64,000 bases of DNA, from the NCBI RefSeq assembly GCF_041052385.1, contig NZ_CP163439.1:5445001-5509000 (forward strand), in the 5' to 3' direction. Shown one piece after another: positions 24,008 to 32,614 of the stretch. The stretch's first letter is position 1, and each line of letters starts with the position of its first letter. The DNA is from Streptomyces sp. R28 (lineage in GTDB: Bacteria > Actinomycetota > Actinomycetes > Streptomycetales > Streptomycetaceae). The notes beneath the pieces are model-generated. The model had not been told where the DNA came from and made no database searches. It saw only the letters and a program-made list of their open reading frames with translations. The position numbers and the translations under genes were made by a program.

Positions 24008-25023
24008 GAGACGAGGGGTTCCCCGCCGCCCGGTCCGAAACGCCGCCTGTAGGCCGACGGGCTGAGCCCTGTCTCCCGCCGCACGCGCGCGCGGAGGTTC
24101 GCCGCGGTGCCGAGTCCGCTCCTCGCCGCGACCACGTCCAGCCGTTCCTCCCCGCGCTCGATCAGCCGGCACGCCAGCGCCACCCGTTCCCCCGTCAGCC
24201 ACGCCAGCGGCGTCGTCCCCAGCTGCGTCCGGAAGCGGCGGTGCAGGGTGGCCGGCGACACCGCCGCGCGCGTCGCCAGGTCCGCCACCGTCAGCGGCTC
24301 GCCCAGCCGTTCCTGTGCCCATGCCAGCAGGGGACCCAGCGACTCGTCCGGCACGTCCGGTACGGGCCGCTCCACGAACTGCCGCTGGCCGCCGTCGCGG
24401 TGGGCGGCGAAGACCAGCCGACGGGAGACGTGGTTGGCGATCTCGGCGCCGTGGTCACGGCGTACGACATGCAGGCCCAGGTCGAGCGCCGACGCGCTGC
24501 CGGAGGCGGTGAGGATGTCCCCGTCGTCGACGAACAGCACGTCCGGCTCCAGACGGACCTTCGGGAAGCGTGCCCGGAACGACTCCGCCCACATCCAGTG
24601 GCAGGCCGCGCGCCGCCCGTCCAGGATCCCGGCCTCCGCGATCGTGAACGCTCCTGAGCAGAAGCCGATCAACCGGGCGCCACGCGCGTGTGCCCGGCGA
24701 ACCACCTCCAGCACCTGAGGCGAGCGGGGCGTGCCGGTGTCCGGCCGGTTCGGGACGATCAGCGTGTCCGCCTCCTCGGCGGCCTCCAGCCCCGCGACCC
24801 CGGTGAGCGTGAAGAAGCCGTCCCGCATACGGGTCAGTGGCCGGTCGGCGCACAGCCCGAAGTCGTACAGCTCCCGGCCCAGTTCCGGCCTGCGCAGCCC
24901 GAAGACCTCGATCGCGCAGCTCATCTCGAACGGATTGGAGTTCTCGTCGACCACGAGAACCACGCGATGCGGTGGAGAGGGGCGCGGTGGAGAGTGGCGC
25001 GGTTGAGAGGATCCTTGCGGCAT
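24004..25023 (-). CDS. GlxA-type regulator (DJ-1/PfpI domain plus AraC helix-turn-helix)
   Basis: A 339-aa regulator. Residues about 20-200 form a class I glutamine-amidotransferase-like fold with Cys122 in GFCSGAFTIAEAG, and LTASGSASALDLGLHVV. Residues about 240-335 form the AraC DNA-binding domain (LTVADLATRAAVSPATLHRRF and TGLSPSAYRRRF). Such proteins sense metabolites and activate nearby genes. It is the first gene of a two-gene unit with the LURP protein and diverges from the cupin gene. Confidence 0.87.
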   Translation of the reverse strand: MPQGSSQPRHSPPRPSPPHRVVLVVDENSNPFEMSCAIEVFGLRRPELGRELYDFGLCADRPLTRMRDGFFTLTGVAGLEAAEEADTLIVPNRPDTGTPRSPQVLEVVRRAHARGARLIGFCSGAFTIAEAGILDGRRAACHWMWAESFRARFPKVRLEPDVLFVDDGDILTASGSASALDLGLHVVRRDHGAEIANHVSRRLVFAAHRDGGQRQFVERPVPDVPDESLGPLLAWAQERLGEPLTVADLATRAAVSPATLHRRFRTQLGTTPLAWLTGERVALACRLIERGEERLDVVAARSGLGTAANLRARVRRETGLSPSAYRRRFGPGGGEPLVS

Positions 25024-25067
25024 GTGCGATTTCTAGCACTCGTGCCCGTGCCGGGCCACGGCCGAGC

Positions 25068-25487
25068 ATGACGTACATGACGCCCATGACACACCTGACC
25101 AGCGAACCCATCTCCCTCGCCGAGGCCCTCGCCTCCTTCACCGACCGGTGGAGCCCCCGCATCGTCACCACCGTCAACGACTACGACGTACGCGTCGCGA
25201 AGGTCGAGGGCGAGCACCTGTGGCACGTGCACGACCACACCGACGAGTTCTTCCTGGTCCTGGAGGGCGAGCTGCACATCTCCCTGCGGGAGGCCGCCGG
25301 GGAACGCACGGTGGTCCTGCCCAAGGGCAGCGTCTTCACCGTCCCGCGCGGCACCGAGCACAAGCCGTATGCCCCGGCACCCTCCGAGATTCTGGTCCTG
25401 GAACCCACCGGCACCCTCACCGTCGGCGACCGGCACGACGCCGTACCGGACCACGTGGACGCCACCACGGGACACGCGCTGACGTGA
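25068..25487 (+). CDS. Single-domain cupin protein
   Basis: A 139-aa beta-barrel of the cupin_2 family. Metal-binding motif 1 is WHVHDHTDEFFLVLEGE, motif 2 is VPRGTEHKPYA. Three ATG codons lie in frame (25068, 25077, 25086); I used the first. It sits divergent from the GlxA-like regulator, which may control it. The enzyme activity, if any, is not predictable. Confidence 0.8.
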   Translation: MTYMTPMTHLTSEPISLAEALASFTDRWSPRIVTTVNDYDVRVAKVEGEHLWHVHDHTDEFFLVLEGELHISLREAAGERTVVLPKGSVFTVPRGTEHKPYAPAPSEILVLEPTGTLTVGDRHDAVPDHVDATTGHALT

Positions 25488-25516
25488 CTGTCAGTGCCGG
25501 GTGGCACGCTTGAGCC

Positions 25517-27385
25517 ATGACCGACTCATCCCCGGCCCCGACTCCCCGTCGTGTCCGCGTCCGCGCCCCCGAGCTGATCGGCAAGGGCGGCTGGCTGAAC
25601 ACGGGCGGCCGCCCGTACGGCCTCGCCGACCTGCGCGGACGCATCGTGATCCTGGACTTCTGGACGTTCTGCTGCATCAACTGCCTGCATGTCCTGGACG
25701 AGCTCAGGGAGTTGGAGGAGAAGCACCGGGACACGGTGGTCGTGATCGGGGTGCACTCGCCGAAGTTCGTGCACGAGGCCGAGCACCGGGCGGTCGTCGA
25801 CGCCGTGGAGCGGTACGGCGTCGAGCATCCCGTCCTGGACGACCCCGAGCTCGCCACCTGGAAGCAGTACGCGGTGCGGGCCTGGCCGACGCTCGTCGTG
25901 ATCGACCCGGAGGGCTACGTCGTCGCGCAGCACGCGGGCGAAGGCCATGTGCACGCCATCGAGCGGCTCGTCAGCGAGCTGGAGGCCGAGCACGAGGAGA
26001 AGGGGACGTTGCGGCGCGGCGACGGGCCGTACGTGGCGCCGGAGCCGGAGCCGACGGTGCTGCGCTTCCCGGGCAAGGCCCTGCTGCTGCCGAGCGGGAA
26101 CTTCCTGGTCAGCGATACGACCCGGCACCAGCTCGTCGAGCTGGCGGCCGACGGGGAGACGGTCGTGCGGCGGATCGGCTCCGGCACGCGCGCGTTCACC
26201 GACGGTACGGCCGATGCGGCGGCCTTCAACGAACCGCAGGGCCTCGCCCTCCTCGACGACACCGCGGTCGTCGTCGCCGACACCGTCAACCACGCCCTGC
26301 GCCGCCTCGACCTCGCGACCGGCGAGGTCACCACGCTCGCCGGCACCGGCAGGCAGTGGTGGCAGGGCTCGCCCACCTCCGGTCCCGCGCGCGAGGTGGA
26401 CCTGTCCTCACCGTGGGACGTGGCGGTCTTCGCCGGGCGCGTGTGGATCGCCATGGCCGGCGTCCACCAGCTGTGGGCGTACGACCCGGCCGACGGCACC
26501 GTGGCCGTCACCGCCGGCACCACCAACGAGGGCCTCGTCGACGGCTCCGGCGCCGAGGCCTGGTTCGCCCAGCCGTCGGGCCTCGCCGTCTCCCTCGACG
26601 GGGAGCGGCTGTGGCTGGCCGACTCCGAGACCAGCGCCCTGCGCCGGGTGGACCGGGACGGCACCGTCCACACCGCCGTGGGCACCGGCCTCTTCGACTT
26701 CGGCCACCGCGACGGCGCCGCCGAACAGGCCCTGCTGCAGCACCCGTTGGGTGTCACCGCCCTCCCCGACGGCTCGGTCGCCGTCAGCGACACCTACAAC
26801 CACGCCCTGCGCCGCTACGACCCCGCGAGCGGTGAGGTCACCACCTTGGCCACGGACCTGCGGGAGCCGTCGGACGCGGTGCTCGTCGGGGACGACATCG
26901 TGGTCGTGGAATCGGCCCGGCACCGGCTCACCCGGCTGCGCCTGCCGGAGGAGGCCGTACGCGTCGAGGCGGTCGCCCACCGCACCCAGCGCGCCGCCAC
27001 CGAAGTCGCCCCCGGCAAGCTGCGGTTGGACGTCATCTTCCAGGCCCCGGCGGGCCAGAAGCTCGACACGCGGTACGGCCCCTCGACGCGTCTGCTGGTC
27101 TCCTCGACCCCGCCGGGGCTGCTGCGCACGGGTGAGGGTGCGGGGACCGACCTCTCCCGCACCCTCGAACTCGACCCTTGCGTCCCGGAGGGCGTACTGC
27201 ACATCTCCGCGATGGCCGCGTCCTGCGACGACACCGCATCCAACAGCGGCTCCGCCGCGGGGACCAACGAGTACCCGGCGTGCCATGTCCACCAGCAGGA
27301 CTGGGGCGTCCCCGTCCGCCTCACGGACGAGGGCACCGACCGCCTGCCGCTGGTACTCGCCGGCATGGATGTTCAGACGCCGTAA
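25517..27385 (+). CDS. Thioredoxin-like plus NHL-repeat protein (NHLRC2-like)
   Basis: A 622-aa fusion. Residues about 20-160 form a TlpA/thioredoxin fold with FWTFCCINCLHV (CINC redox pair at 53-56) and RAWPTLVVIDPEG, the cis-Pro region. Residues about 175-470 form a six-bladed NHL beta-propeller (ADTVNHALRRLDL, VSDTYNHALRRYD). The C-terminal 130 residues resemble a beta-sandwich. The same layout occurs in animal NHLRC2. There is no signal peptide, so it is cytoplasmic. The extra Cys before the CxxC is family-typical. Its 3' end overlaps the next, convergent gene by 13 bp. Confidence 0.85.
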   Translation: MTDSSPAPTPRRVRVRAPELIGKGGWLNTGGRPYGLADLRGRIVILDFWTFCCINCLHVLDELRELEEKHRDTVVVIGVHSPKFVHEAEHRAVVDAVERYGVEHPVLDDPELATWKQYAVRAWPTLVVIDPEGYVVAQHAGEGHVHAIERLVSELEAEHEEKGTLRRGDGPYVAPEPEPTVLRFPGKALLLPSGNFLVSDTTRHQLVELAADGETVVRRIGSGTRAFTDGTADAAAFNEPQGLALLDDTAVVVADTVNHALRRLDLATGEVTTLAGTGRQWWQGSPTSGPAREVDLSSPWDVAVFAGRVWIAMAGVHQLWAYDPADGTVAVTAGTTNEGLVDGSGAEAWFAQPSGLAVSLDGERLWLADSETSALRRVDRDGTVHTAVGTGLFDFGHRDGAAEQALLQHPLGVTALPDGSVAVSDTYNHALRRYDPASGEVTTLATDLREPSDAVLVGDDIVVVESARHRLTRLRLPEEAVRVEAVAHRTQRAATEVAPGKLRLDVIFQAPAGQKLDTRYGPSTRLLVSSTPPGLLRTGEGAGTDLSRTLELDPCVPEGVLHISAMAASCDDTASNSGSAAGTNEYPACHVHQQDWGVPVRLTDEGTDRLPLVLAGMDVQTP

Positions 27386-27624
27386 CCGTCGCTGTACCCG
27401 TCCCGCCGATGGTGGTGGGGCTCGTCGCCGACGACCGGCGTCGAAGGCGGTACCACCACACGCCTGCGCCGGGCGATGCTGCTGAACGTCGTGACGCCGA
27501 TCAGCCCGACGATCATCAGGATGATGCCGACCAGGTCGAGATTGACTCCCTCCATGTCCCAGTCGGTCGCAAAGGTGAGGATGGCTCCCGCGGCGATGAG
27601 GATGATGCATCCGCCGAGGCCCAT
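27373..27624 (-). CDS. Small two-helix membrane protein
   Basis: An 83-aa protein with two hydrophobic helices (CIILIAAGAILTFA and GIILMIVGLIGVTTFS) and a polar tail with Arg-rich and His-rich ends (ARRRR, PHHHRRDGYSDGYG). It matches the DUF6458 type of short actinobacterial membrane proteins. ATG 27624 has a GGAGG ribosome site. Function unknown. Confidence 0.75.
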   Translation of the reverse strand: MGLGGCIILIAAGAILTFATDWDMEGVNLDLVGIILMIVGLIGVTTFSSIARRRRVVVPPSTPVVGDEPHHHRRDGYSDGYGV

Positions 27625-27711
27625 GAGTGTCGCCTCCTGTCCGGTCCGGTCGTTCCGGTCCGGACCGCCGGGTACCCCGGCCGGCGGCACCCATGCGGCT
27701 GCCTGAGCGAA

Positions 27712-29010
27712 CTACCCCTCCAGGAACGCCACCAACGAGTTCGCCAGCAGATGCGGGTCGTCCGCGCCGCACAACTCCCGTGCGCTGTGCATCGACAGGA
27801 TCGCCACGCCGATGTCGACCGTCTTGATGCCGTGCCGGGCCGAGGTGATCGGGCCGATCGTCGTGCCGCAGGGCATGGAGTTGTTGGAGACGAAGGACTG
27901 GAAGGGGACGTCGGCCTTCTCGCAGGCGGCGGCCCACACCGCGCGGCCCGAACCGTCGGTCGCGTAGCGGTTGTTGACGTTGACCTTCAGGATCGGCCCG
28001 CCGTTGACGCGCGGGTGGTGCGTCGGGTCGTGGCGCTCCGCGTAGTTGGGGTGGACCGCGTGGCCCGTGTCGGAGGACAGACAGACGGTGGCCGCGAAGG
28101 CACGTGCCTTGTCCTCGTACGACCCTCCGCGCGCGAACACCGAACGCTCCAGGACGCCGCCCAGCAGCGGCCCGTCGGCGCCGGTGTCGCTCTGCGAGCC
28201 GTTCTCCTCGTGGTCGAAGGCGGCCAGCACCGGGATGGACGGCAGCCCGGCGCCCGAGCCGGCCACCGCGGTGAGCGCCGCCGCGCCCGCGTGCACGGAC
28301 AGCAGGTTGTCCATGCGCGGGCCCGCGACCAGCTCCTTGTCGCGGCCCAGGTACGCCGGCGGCTCCACGGAGTGGACCATCAGATCCCAGCCGGTGACCT
28401 CGCCCGTCGCCAGCCCGGCCGTCTCCTCCAGGAAGGCGATCAGGTCGCCGTCGCGCACGTCGTTGCCGAGACCCCAGATGGGCTGCAGATGCCGCTGCTT
28501 GTCGAGCTTGAGCCCCTCCGCCGACACGGAACGGTCCAGGTGGATGGCGAGTTGGGGGACCCGCAGCAGCGGGCGGTCCACGTTCACCAGCCGCGTCGTG
28601 CCGTCCCGCAGCGTCAGCCGGCCCGCCAGGCCCAGGTCGCGGTCGAGCCAGGAGTTGAGCAGCGGGCCGCCGTAGATCTCCACGGCCACCTGCCGCCAGC
28701 CGTGCGCCCCGGTGTCCGGCAGCGGCTTCACACGGAGGTTGGGGGAGTCCGTGTGCGCGCCGACGATCCGGAACGGCGTGTGGGGCGCCGCGCCCTCCGG
28801 GACGTACCAGGCCACGATCGCGCCACCGCGCAGCACGTACTTGCCACCGCTCGTCCCGTCCCAGGCGTCCGTCTCCGCGACCTGCCGGAAACCGGCCTTT
28901 TCCAGCCGTTCTGCGGTGTTCGCCACGGCGTGGTACGGCGACGGACTCGCCGAGAGGAAGGACATGAGGTCGTCGGTGTGGCCGCGGTCGAAGCGGGGGG
29001 GTTCGCTCAT
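27712..29010 (-). CDS. M18 family aminopeptidase (aspartyl aminopeptidase type)
   Basis: A cytosolic zinc aminopeptidase of 432 residues. Metal-site motifs: VGAHTDSPNLRVKP, FDHEENGSQSDTGADG, and the terminal SMHSARELCG with its conserved His. M18 enzymes make dodecameric shells and remove acidic N-terminal residues. ATG 29010 has AAGGTG 6 bp upstream; a GTG three codons earlier is possible. It is separated from the dehydrogenase gene upstream by a terminator, so it has its own promoter. Confidence 0.9.
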   Translation of the reverse strand: MSEPPRFDRGHTDDLMSFLSASPSPYHAVANTAERLEKAGFRQVAETDAWDGTSGGKYVLRGGAIVAWYVPEGAAPHTPFRIVGAHTDSPNLRVKPLPDTGAHGWRQVAVEIYGGPLLNSWLDRDLGLAGRLTLRDGTTRLVNVDRPLLRVPQLAIHLDRSVSAEGLKLDKQRHLQPIWGLGNDVRDGDLIAFLEETAGLATGEVTGWDLMVHSVEPPAYLGRDKELVAGPRMDNLLSVHAGAAALTAVAGSGAGLPSIPVLAAFDHEENGSQSDTGADGPLLGGVLERSVFARGGSYEDKARAFAATVCLSSDTGHAVHPNYAERHDPTHHPRVNGGPILKVNVNNRYATDGSGRAVWAAACEKADVPFQSFVSNNSMPCGTTIGPITSARHGIKTVDIGVAILSMHSARELCGADDPHLLANSLVAFLEG

Positions 29011-29032
29011 GGGGTTCACCTTAACGACGCAC

Positions 29033-29067
29033 GAGGGCCCGCTCCCGGCGATGGGGAGCGGGCTCTC
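29033..29067 (-). terminator. Terminator between the acyl-CoA dehydrogenase and M18 genes
   Basis: GCCCGCTCCC (29037-29046) pairs with GGGAGCGGGC (29054-29063), extended by flanking GAG/CTC. It lies 70 bp beyond the dehydrogenase stop. Confidence 0.75.
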
Positions 29068-29091
29068 GTAAGGGCGATGTGGATTGTCCGT

Positions 29092-29143
29092 GAGTGAGCG
29101 GAACGAGTGAGCGGAACGAGTGGGCGGAACGAGTGGCTAGAAC
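29092..29143 (-). repeat. Four tandem 13-bp repeats running through a stop codon
   Basis: GAGTGAGCGGAAC twice (29092-29104, 29105-29117), GAGTGGGCGGAAC (29118-29130), GAGTGGCTAGAAC (29131-29143). The last copy carries the stop codon of the acyl-CoA dehydrogenase gene. Confidence 0.85.
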
Positions 29144-30963
29144 GCCGCCTCGTCGAGCTCCATCAGGTCCAGGTCGATGTTCTCGGCGAGCTTGCGCGCA
29201 CCGGTCACGCCCGGCAGGACGTTGGCCGCGAAGAACTTCGCCGCCGCGATCTTGCCCGTGTAGAAGGCCTTGTCCTTGGGGGAAGCCGTCTCCAGCTTCT
29301 CGGCGGCGACCGCGGCACCCTTGAGCAGCAGGTAGCCGACGACGACGTCACCGGAGGCCATCAGCAGGCGGGTGGTGTTCAGACCCACCTTGTAGATGTT
29401 CTTGACGTCCGACTCGGTGGCCGCGAGGTCGGTCAGCATCAGGCCGACGATCGCCTCCAGCTCGACGGCCGCCTTCGCGAGGTGCTCGCGGGCCCCGGCC
29501 AGCTCCTCGCCGCCCTCGCCGAGCGCCAGGAACTTCTTGATGTCCTCGGCGAGCGAGTTCAGCGCGGCGCCCTGGTTGCGGACGATCTTCCGGAAGAAGA
29601 AGTCCTGGCCCTGGATCGCGGTCGTGCCCTCGTACAGGGTGTCGATCTTGGCGTCGCGGATGTACTGCTCGATCGGGTACTCCTGCAGGAAGCCGGAGCC
29701 ACCGAAGGTCTGCAGCGACTGGGCGAGCTGCTCGTAGCCCTTCTCGGAGCCGTAGCCCTTGACGATCGGCAGAAGCAGGTCGTTGAGCGCGTGCTCGGTC
29801 TTGGCGTCCTCGCCGGCCGCCTCCTTCACCGCGATCGCGTCCTGCACCGAGGCCGTGTACAGCACCAGCGCGCGCATGCCCTCCGCGTACGCCTTCTGCG
29901 TGATCAGCGAGCGGCGCACGTCCGGGTGGTGGGTGATGGTGACCTTCGGCGCGGTCTTGTCCATGAACTTCGCCAGGTCGGGACCCTGGACGCGCTCCTT
30001 GGCGTACTCCAGCGCGTTCAGGTAGCCCGTCGACAGCGTGGAGATCGCCTTCGTGCCGACCATCATGCGGGCGAACTCGATGATCCGGAACATCTGGCGG
30101 ATGCCGTCGTGCTTGTCGCCGATCAGCCAGCCCTTGGCGGGGTGCTGGTCGCCGAAGGTCATCTCGCAGGTGTTGGAGGCCTTCAGGCCCATCTTGTGCT
30201 CGACGTTCGTGGCGTAGACGCCGTTGCGCTCGCCCAGCTCGCCGGTCTCGAAGTCGAAGAGGTACTTCGGGACGAGGAAGAGCGACAGGCCCTTGGTGCC
30301 GGGGCCGTGGCCCTCGGGACGCGCGAGCACGTAGTGAAGGATGTTCTCCTCCATGTCGTGCTCACCGGAGGTGATGAAGCGCTTCACGCCCTCGATGTGC
30401 CAGGAGCCGTCCTCCTGCTGGATGGCCTTGGTGCGGCCGGCGCCGACGTCCGAGCCGGCGTCCGGCTCGGTGAGCACCATGGTGGAGCCCCAGGTCTTCT
30501 CGACCGCGATCTGCGCGATCTTCTTCTGGACGTCGTTGCCCTCGTCGTAGAGGATGCCGGCGAACGCCGGGCCGGAGGAGTACATCCACACGGCCGGGTT
30601 CGAGCCGAGGATCAGCTCCGCGTACGACCAGATCAGGGACGGCGGAGCGGTCGTGCCGCCGATCGCCTCGGGCACCCCGAGCCGCCAGTACTCGGAGTCC
30701 ATGAAGGCCTTGTAGCTCTTCTTGAAGGACGCCGGGACCGGCGCGGTGTTCGTCTCGGGGTCGAAGACCGGCGGGTTGCGGTCGGCGTCGGCGAAGGACT
30801 CCGCCAGCTCGTTCTCGGCGAGGCGGGTGAGCTCCTCGAGGATGCTCTTCGCGGTCTCGGTGTCCATCTCCTCGAACGGGCCGGTGCCGTACAGCTTGTC
30901 GCGGCCGAGTACCTCGAAGAGGTTGAACTCGATGTCGCGGAGATTCGACTTGTAGTGCCCCAT
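29137..30963 (-). CDS. Acyl-CoA dehydrogenase, FadE5-like
   Basis: A 608-aa flavoprotein of the long acyl-CoA dehydrogenase branch. Landmarks: MVLTEPDAGSDVGAG (FAD/substrate loop), KRFITSGEHD, YEGTTAIQGQDFFFRK, and an extra C-terminal domain of about 120 residues. It carries out the first oxidation of fatty acid beta-oxidation, with electrons going to ETF. ATG 30963 has GGAG upstream and matches the family N-terminus (MGHYKSNLRDIEFN). A CTACCCGCCAGTAA element upstream may be its operator. Confidence 0.9.
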   Translation of the reverse strand: MGHYKSNLRDIEFNLFEVLGRDKLYGTGPFEEMDTETAKSILEELTRLAENELAESFADADRNPPVFDPETNTAPVPASFKKSYKAFMDSEYWRLGVPEAIGGTTAPPSLIWSYAELILGSNPAVWMYSSGPAFAGILYDEGNDVQKKIAQIAVEKTWGSTMVLTEPDAGSDVGAGRTKAIQQEDGSWHIEGVKRFITSGEHDMEENILHYVLARPEGHGPGTKGLSLFLVPKYLFDFETGELGERNGVYATNVEHKMGLKASNTCEMTFGDQHPAKGWLIGDKHDGIRQMFRIIEFARMMVGTKAISTLSTGYLNALEYAKERVQGPDLAKFMDKTAPKVTITHHPDVRRSLITQKAYAEGMRALVLYTASVQDAIAVKEAAGEDAKTEHALNDLLLPIVKGYGSEKGYEQLAQSLQTFGGSGFLQEYPIEQYIRDAKIDTLYEGTTAIQGQDFFFRKIVRNQGAALNSLAEDIKKFLALGEGGEELAGAREHLAKAAVELEAIVGLMLTDLAATESDVKNIYKVGLNTTRLLMASGDVVVGYLLLKGAAVAAEKLETASPKDKAFYTGKIAAAKFFAANVLPGVTGARKLAENIDLDLMELDEAAF

Positions 30964-31049
30964 GGCGACGGCTCCGTTAGAGAGATCGGCGAGGCACTGG
31001 GTGTGCATCCTCGCGCTAGTTCACGTACCAACAAGTAGCTACGATGATG

Positions 31050-31063
31050 CTACCCGCCAGTAA
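31050..31063. promoter_or_regulatory. Candidate operator upstream of the acyl-CoA dehydrogenase
   Basis: CTACCCGCCAGTAA (reverse TTACTGGCGGGTAG) has imperfect dyad symmetry. The site lies 87 bp from the dehydrogenase start. Similar TACT-GGTA elements serve TetR-type fatty-acid regulators in actinobacteria; this assignment is inference. Confidence 0.35.
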
Positions 31064-31098
31064 TAAGACGCAACCCCGATCCGTACATCTGTGACGGG

Positions 31099-31938
31099 TC
31101 ACACCGGAACCGTCAGTGTCGCCGTGTATCCCTGGGCCGTGCCCCCCTTCATGGCGGCCATCTGCTGGTCGTGGCCGTCGCTGAAAATGCCGTCCGTCTC
31201 CAGGGACAGCTCGCTCAGGTTCGTGACGCTGCGGCTGTAGCCGTCCGTGGCGTACACCGTGTCGCAGACGTCCTTCGGGAACGCGAGCTGCGAGGTGGCG
31301 GTGATGGAGGCGGCGGCCGTGGCGTCGGCCAGGCTGCCGTAGACCTCGAAGTGGATGTGCGGCCAGCGGCCCTTGTAGCAGCCCGGGAAGATGCTCTCGA
31401 AGGTGACCTGGCCCTTGTCGTCGGTCTCCTGGACGCCGCGCAGGTAGTTCTCGTCGGTGACGCCTTCGGAGTACAGGGAGTAGCCGCCCTCCCGGTCGCA
31501 GTGCCAGAGGTAGACGGCGGCGCCCTTCTTCGGCGTCCCGCAGCCGGAGGTGGCGTCCACGACCGTGAGCGTGACGGTCAGGGGGATGCCCTCGGCGGTG
31601 CCGCCCGCGGAGTCGCCGAAGCTCTTGGTGATGTCGCTGCGGACGACACCGCTCTCCTTCAGGACGTTCACGCCGTTGGAGCCGTCGCCGGGGTAGGGCC
31701 CGGCGGTCTCGTTCGGGATGGTCGCGCACTCGGCGGACGAGGAGGAGGCGCCGGAGGACGCGGAGGAAGAGGAAGAGGAGGAGGACGCCGAGGTGTCGTC
31801 CTCGGAGCTGCAGCCCACCAGCGGGACCAGACTCGCGCCCGCCATCAGCCGGATCATGCGGCGGCGGGCGAGGACGGGGAGATCGTAGGAGAGGCCTCTG
31901 TCGTGCTCGTGGTCCTCGTCGTCGTGGTGTCGGCGCAT
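31099..31938 (-). CDS. Exported intradiol ring-cleavage dioxygenase-like protein
   Basis: A 279-aa protein with a Tat/lipoprotein-style N-terminus (ARRRMIRLMAGASLVPLVGC, lipobox Cys), a Ser-only linker, and an intradiol dioxygenase-like domain: NETAGPYPGDG, VYLWHCDREGGYSLYS and YKGRWPHIHFEVYG, which holds the two His iron ligands and a Tyr. Family members cleave catechol-like rings with Fe(III); exported members are poorly studied. The Ser tract is encoded by 31737-31790. The start GTG/ATG choice is not certain. A related gene at 41655 is cut short. Confidence 0.8.
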   Translation of the reverse strand: MRRHHDDEDHEHDRGLSYDLPVLARRRMIRLMAGASLVPLVGCSSEDDTSASSSSSSSSASSGASSSSAECATIPNETAGPYPGDGSNGVNVLKESGVVRSDITKSFGDSAGGTAEGIPLTVTLTVVDATSGCGTPKKGAAVYLWHCDREGGYSLYSEGVTDENYLRGVQETDDKGQVTFESIFPGCYKGRWPHIHFEVYGSLADATAAASITATSQLAFPKDVCDTVYATDGYSRSVTNLSELSLETDGIFSDGHDQQMAAMKGGTAQGYTATLTVPV

Positions 31939-32118
31939 GGCTGTCCCCTTCGTTGGAGCGGTGCCGGTCCCGGCACTCCCGTCGATAGGTGCAGACGCTA
32001 GGAGCGGTACCTGTGGGAATCCAGCGGAGGGACTGTCGACGCGCTGTCAAGTCGCTGTCGGTTTGCTTTGGCGCCCGTACCGGCCCGCCGCCCCGGCGCT
32101 CTCGGTACGCTTGCGCCC

Positions 32119-32589
32119 ATGTACGGCTACGACCAGAACGTCGGTGCACAGCAGGGGTACGCCCCGCCGCAGCAGCCCATGGCCGGCGCCGGCGGGTACG
32201 GCCAGCAGCCACCGCTCTACCCCGAGCCGTCCCCGCCCTCGCTCGCGGACGCGGTGCGGGCCTTCACCACCGGGCAGATGTCCGCCGAGGACTTCCAGCA
32301 GGTCTTCGCGACGTCGAAGGTCTACTGCCCGCGCGGTGACAACCCGGGCTTCCTCGCCCTGCACAACACCCAGCAGCCGGTGATCCCGATGTTCACCTCG
32401 CTCAAGGAGCTGCGGCGGTACGCGGGCAAGGAGTCCAAGTACTTCGTCATCACCGGCGCCGAGGTGATCGACCTGCTGCCGACCGGCTACGGCTTCGTCC
32501 TGGACATGGAGGGCGAGCACCGGATGGTGTTCGACGCGAAGGCCGTGGAGCAGATGGTCGAGTTCGCGATGCGCCGGATGTACGGATAG
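32119..32589 (+). CDS. SseB-like protein
   Basis: A 156-aa protein: a Gln/Gly/Tyr/Pro-rich first 40 residues (QQGYAPPQQPMAGAGGYGQQ), then an SseB N-terminal-like domain with FLALHNTQQPVIPMFTSLKEL and TGAEVIDLLPTGYGFVLD. SseB domains occur in secretion-related and housekeeping actinobacterial proteins; role unknown. The start ATG 32119 is the first after the promoter region. It converges with the TetR gene. Confidence 0.75.
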   Translation: MYGYDQNVGAQQGYAPPQQPMAGAGGYGQQPPLYPEPSPPSLADAVRAFTTGQMSAEDFQQVFATSKVYCPRGDNPGFLALHNTQQPVIPMFTSLKELRRYAGKESKYFVITGAEVIDLLPTGYGFVLDMEGEHRMVFDAKAVEQMVEFAMRRMYG

Positions 32590-32614
32590 CGCTTCGCGGG
32601 GTGCCGCGGGGCGC

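Noticed and set aside
31089..31102. TGTGACGGGTCACA palindrome as a Crp site
   Set aside because: The spacing between TGTGA and TCACA is 4, not 6, and it lies at the 3' end of the dioxygenase gene, away from any promoter.
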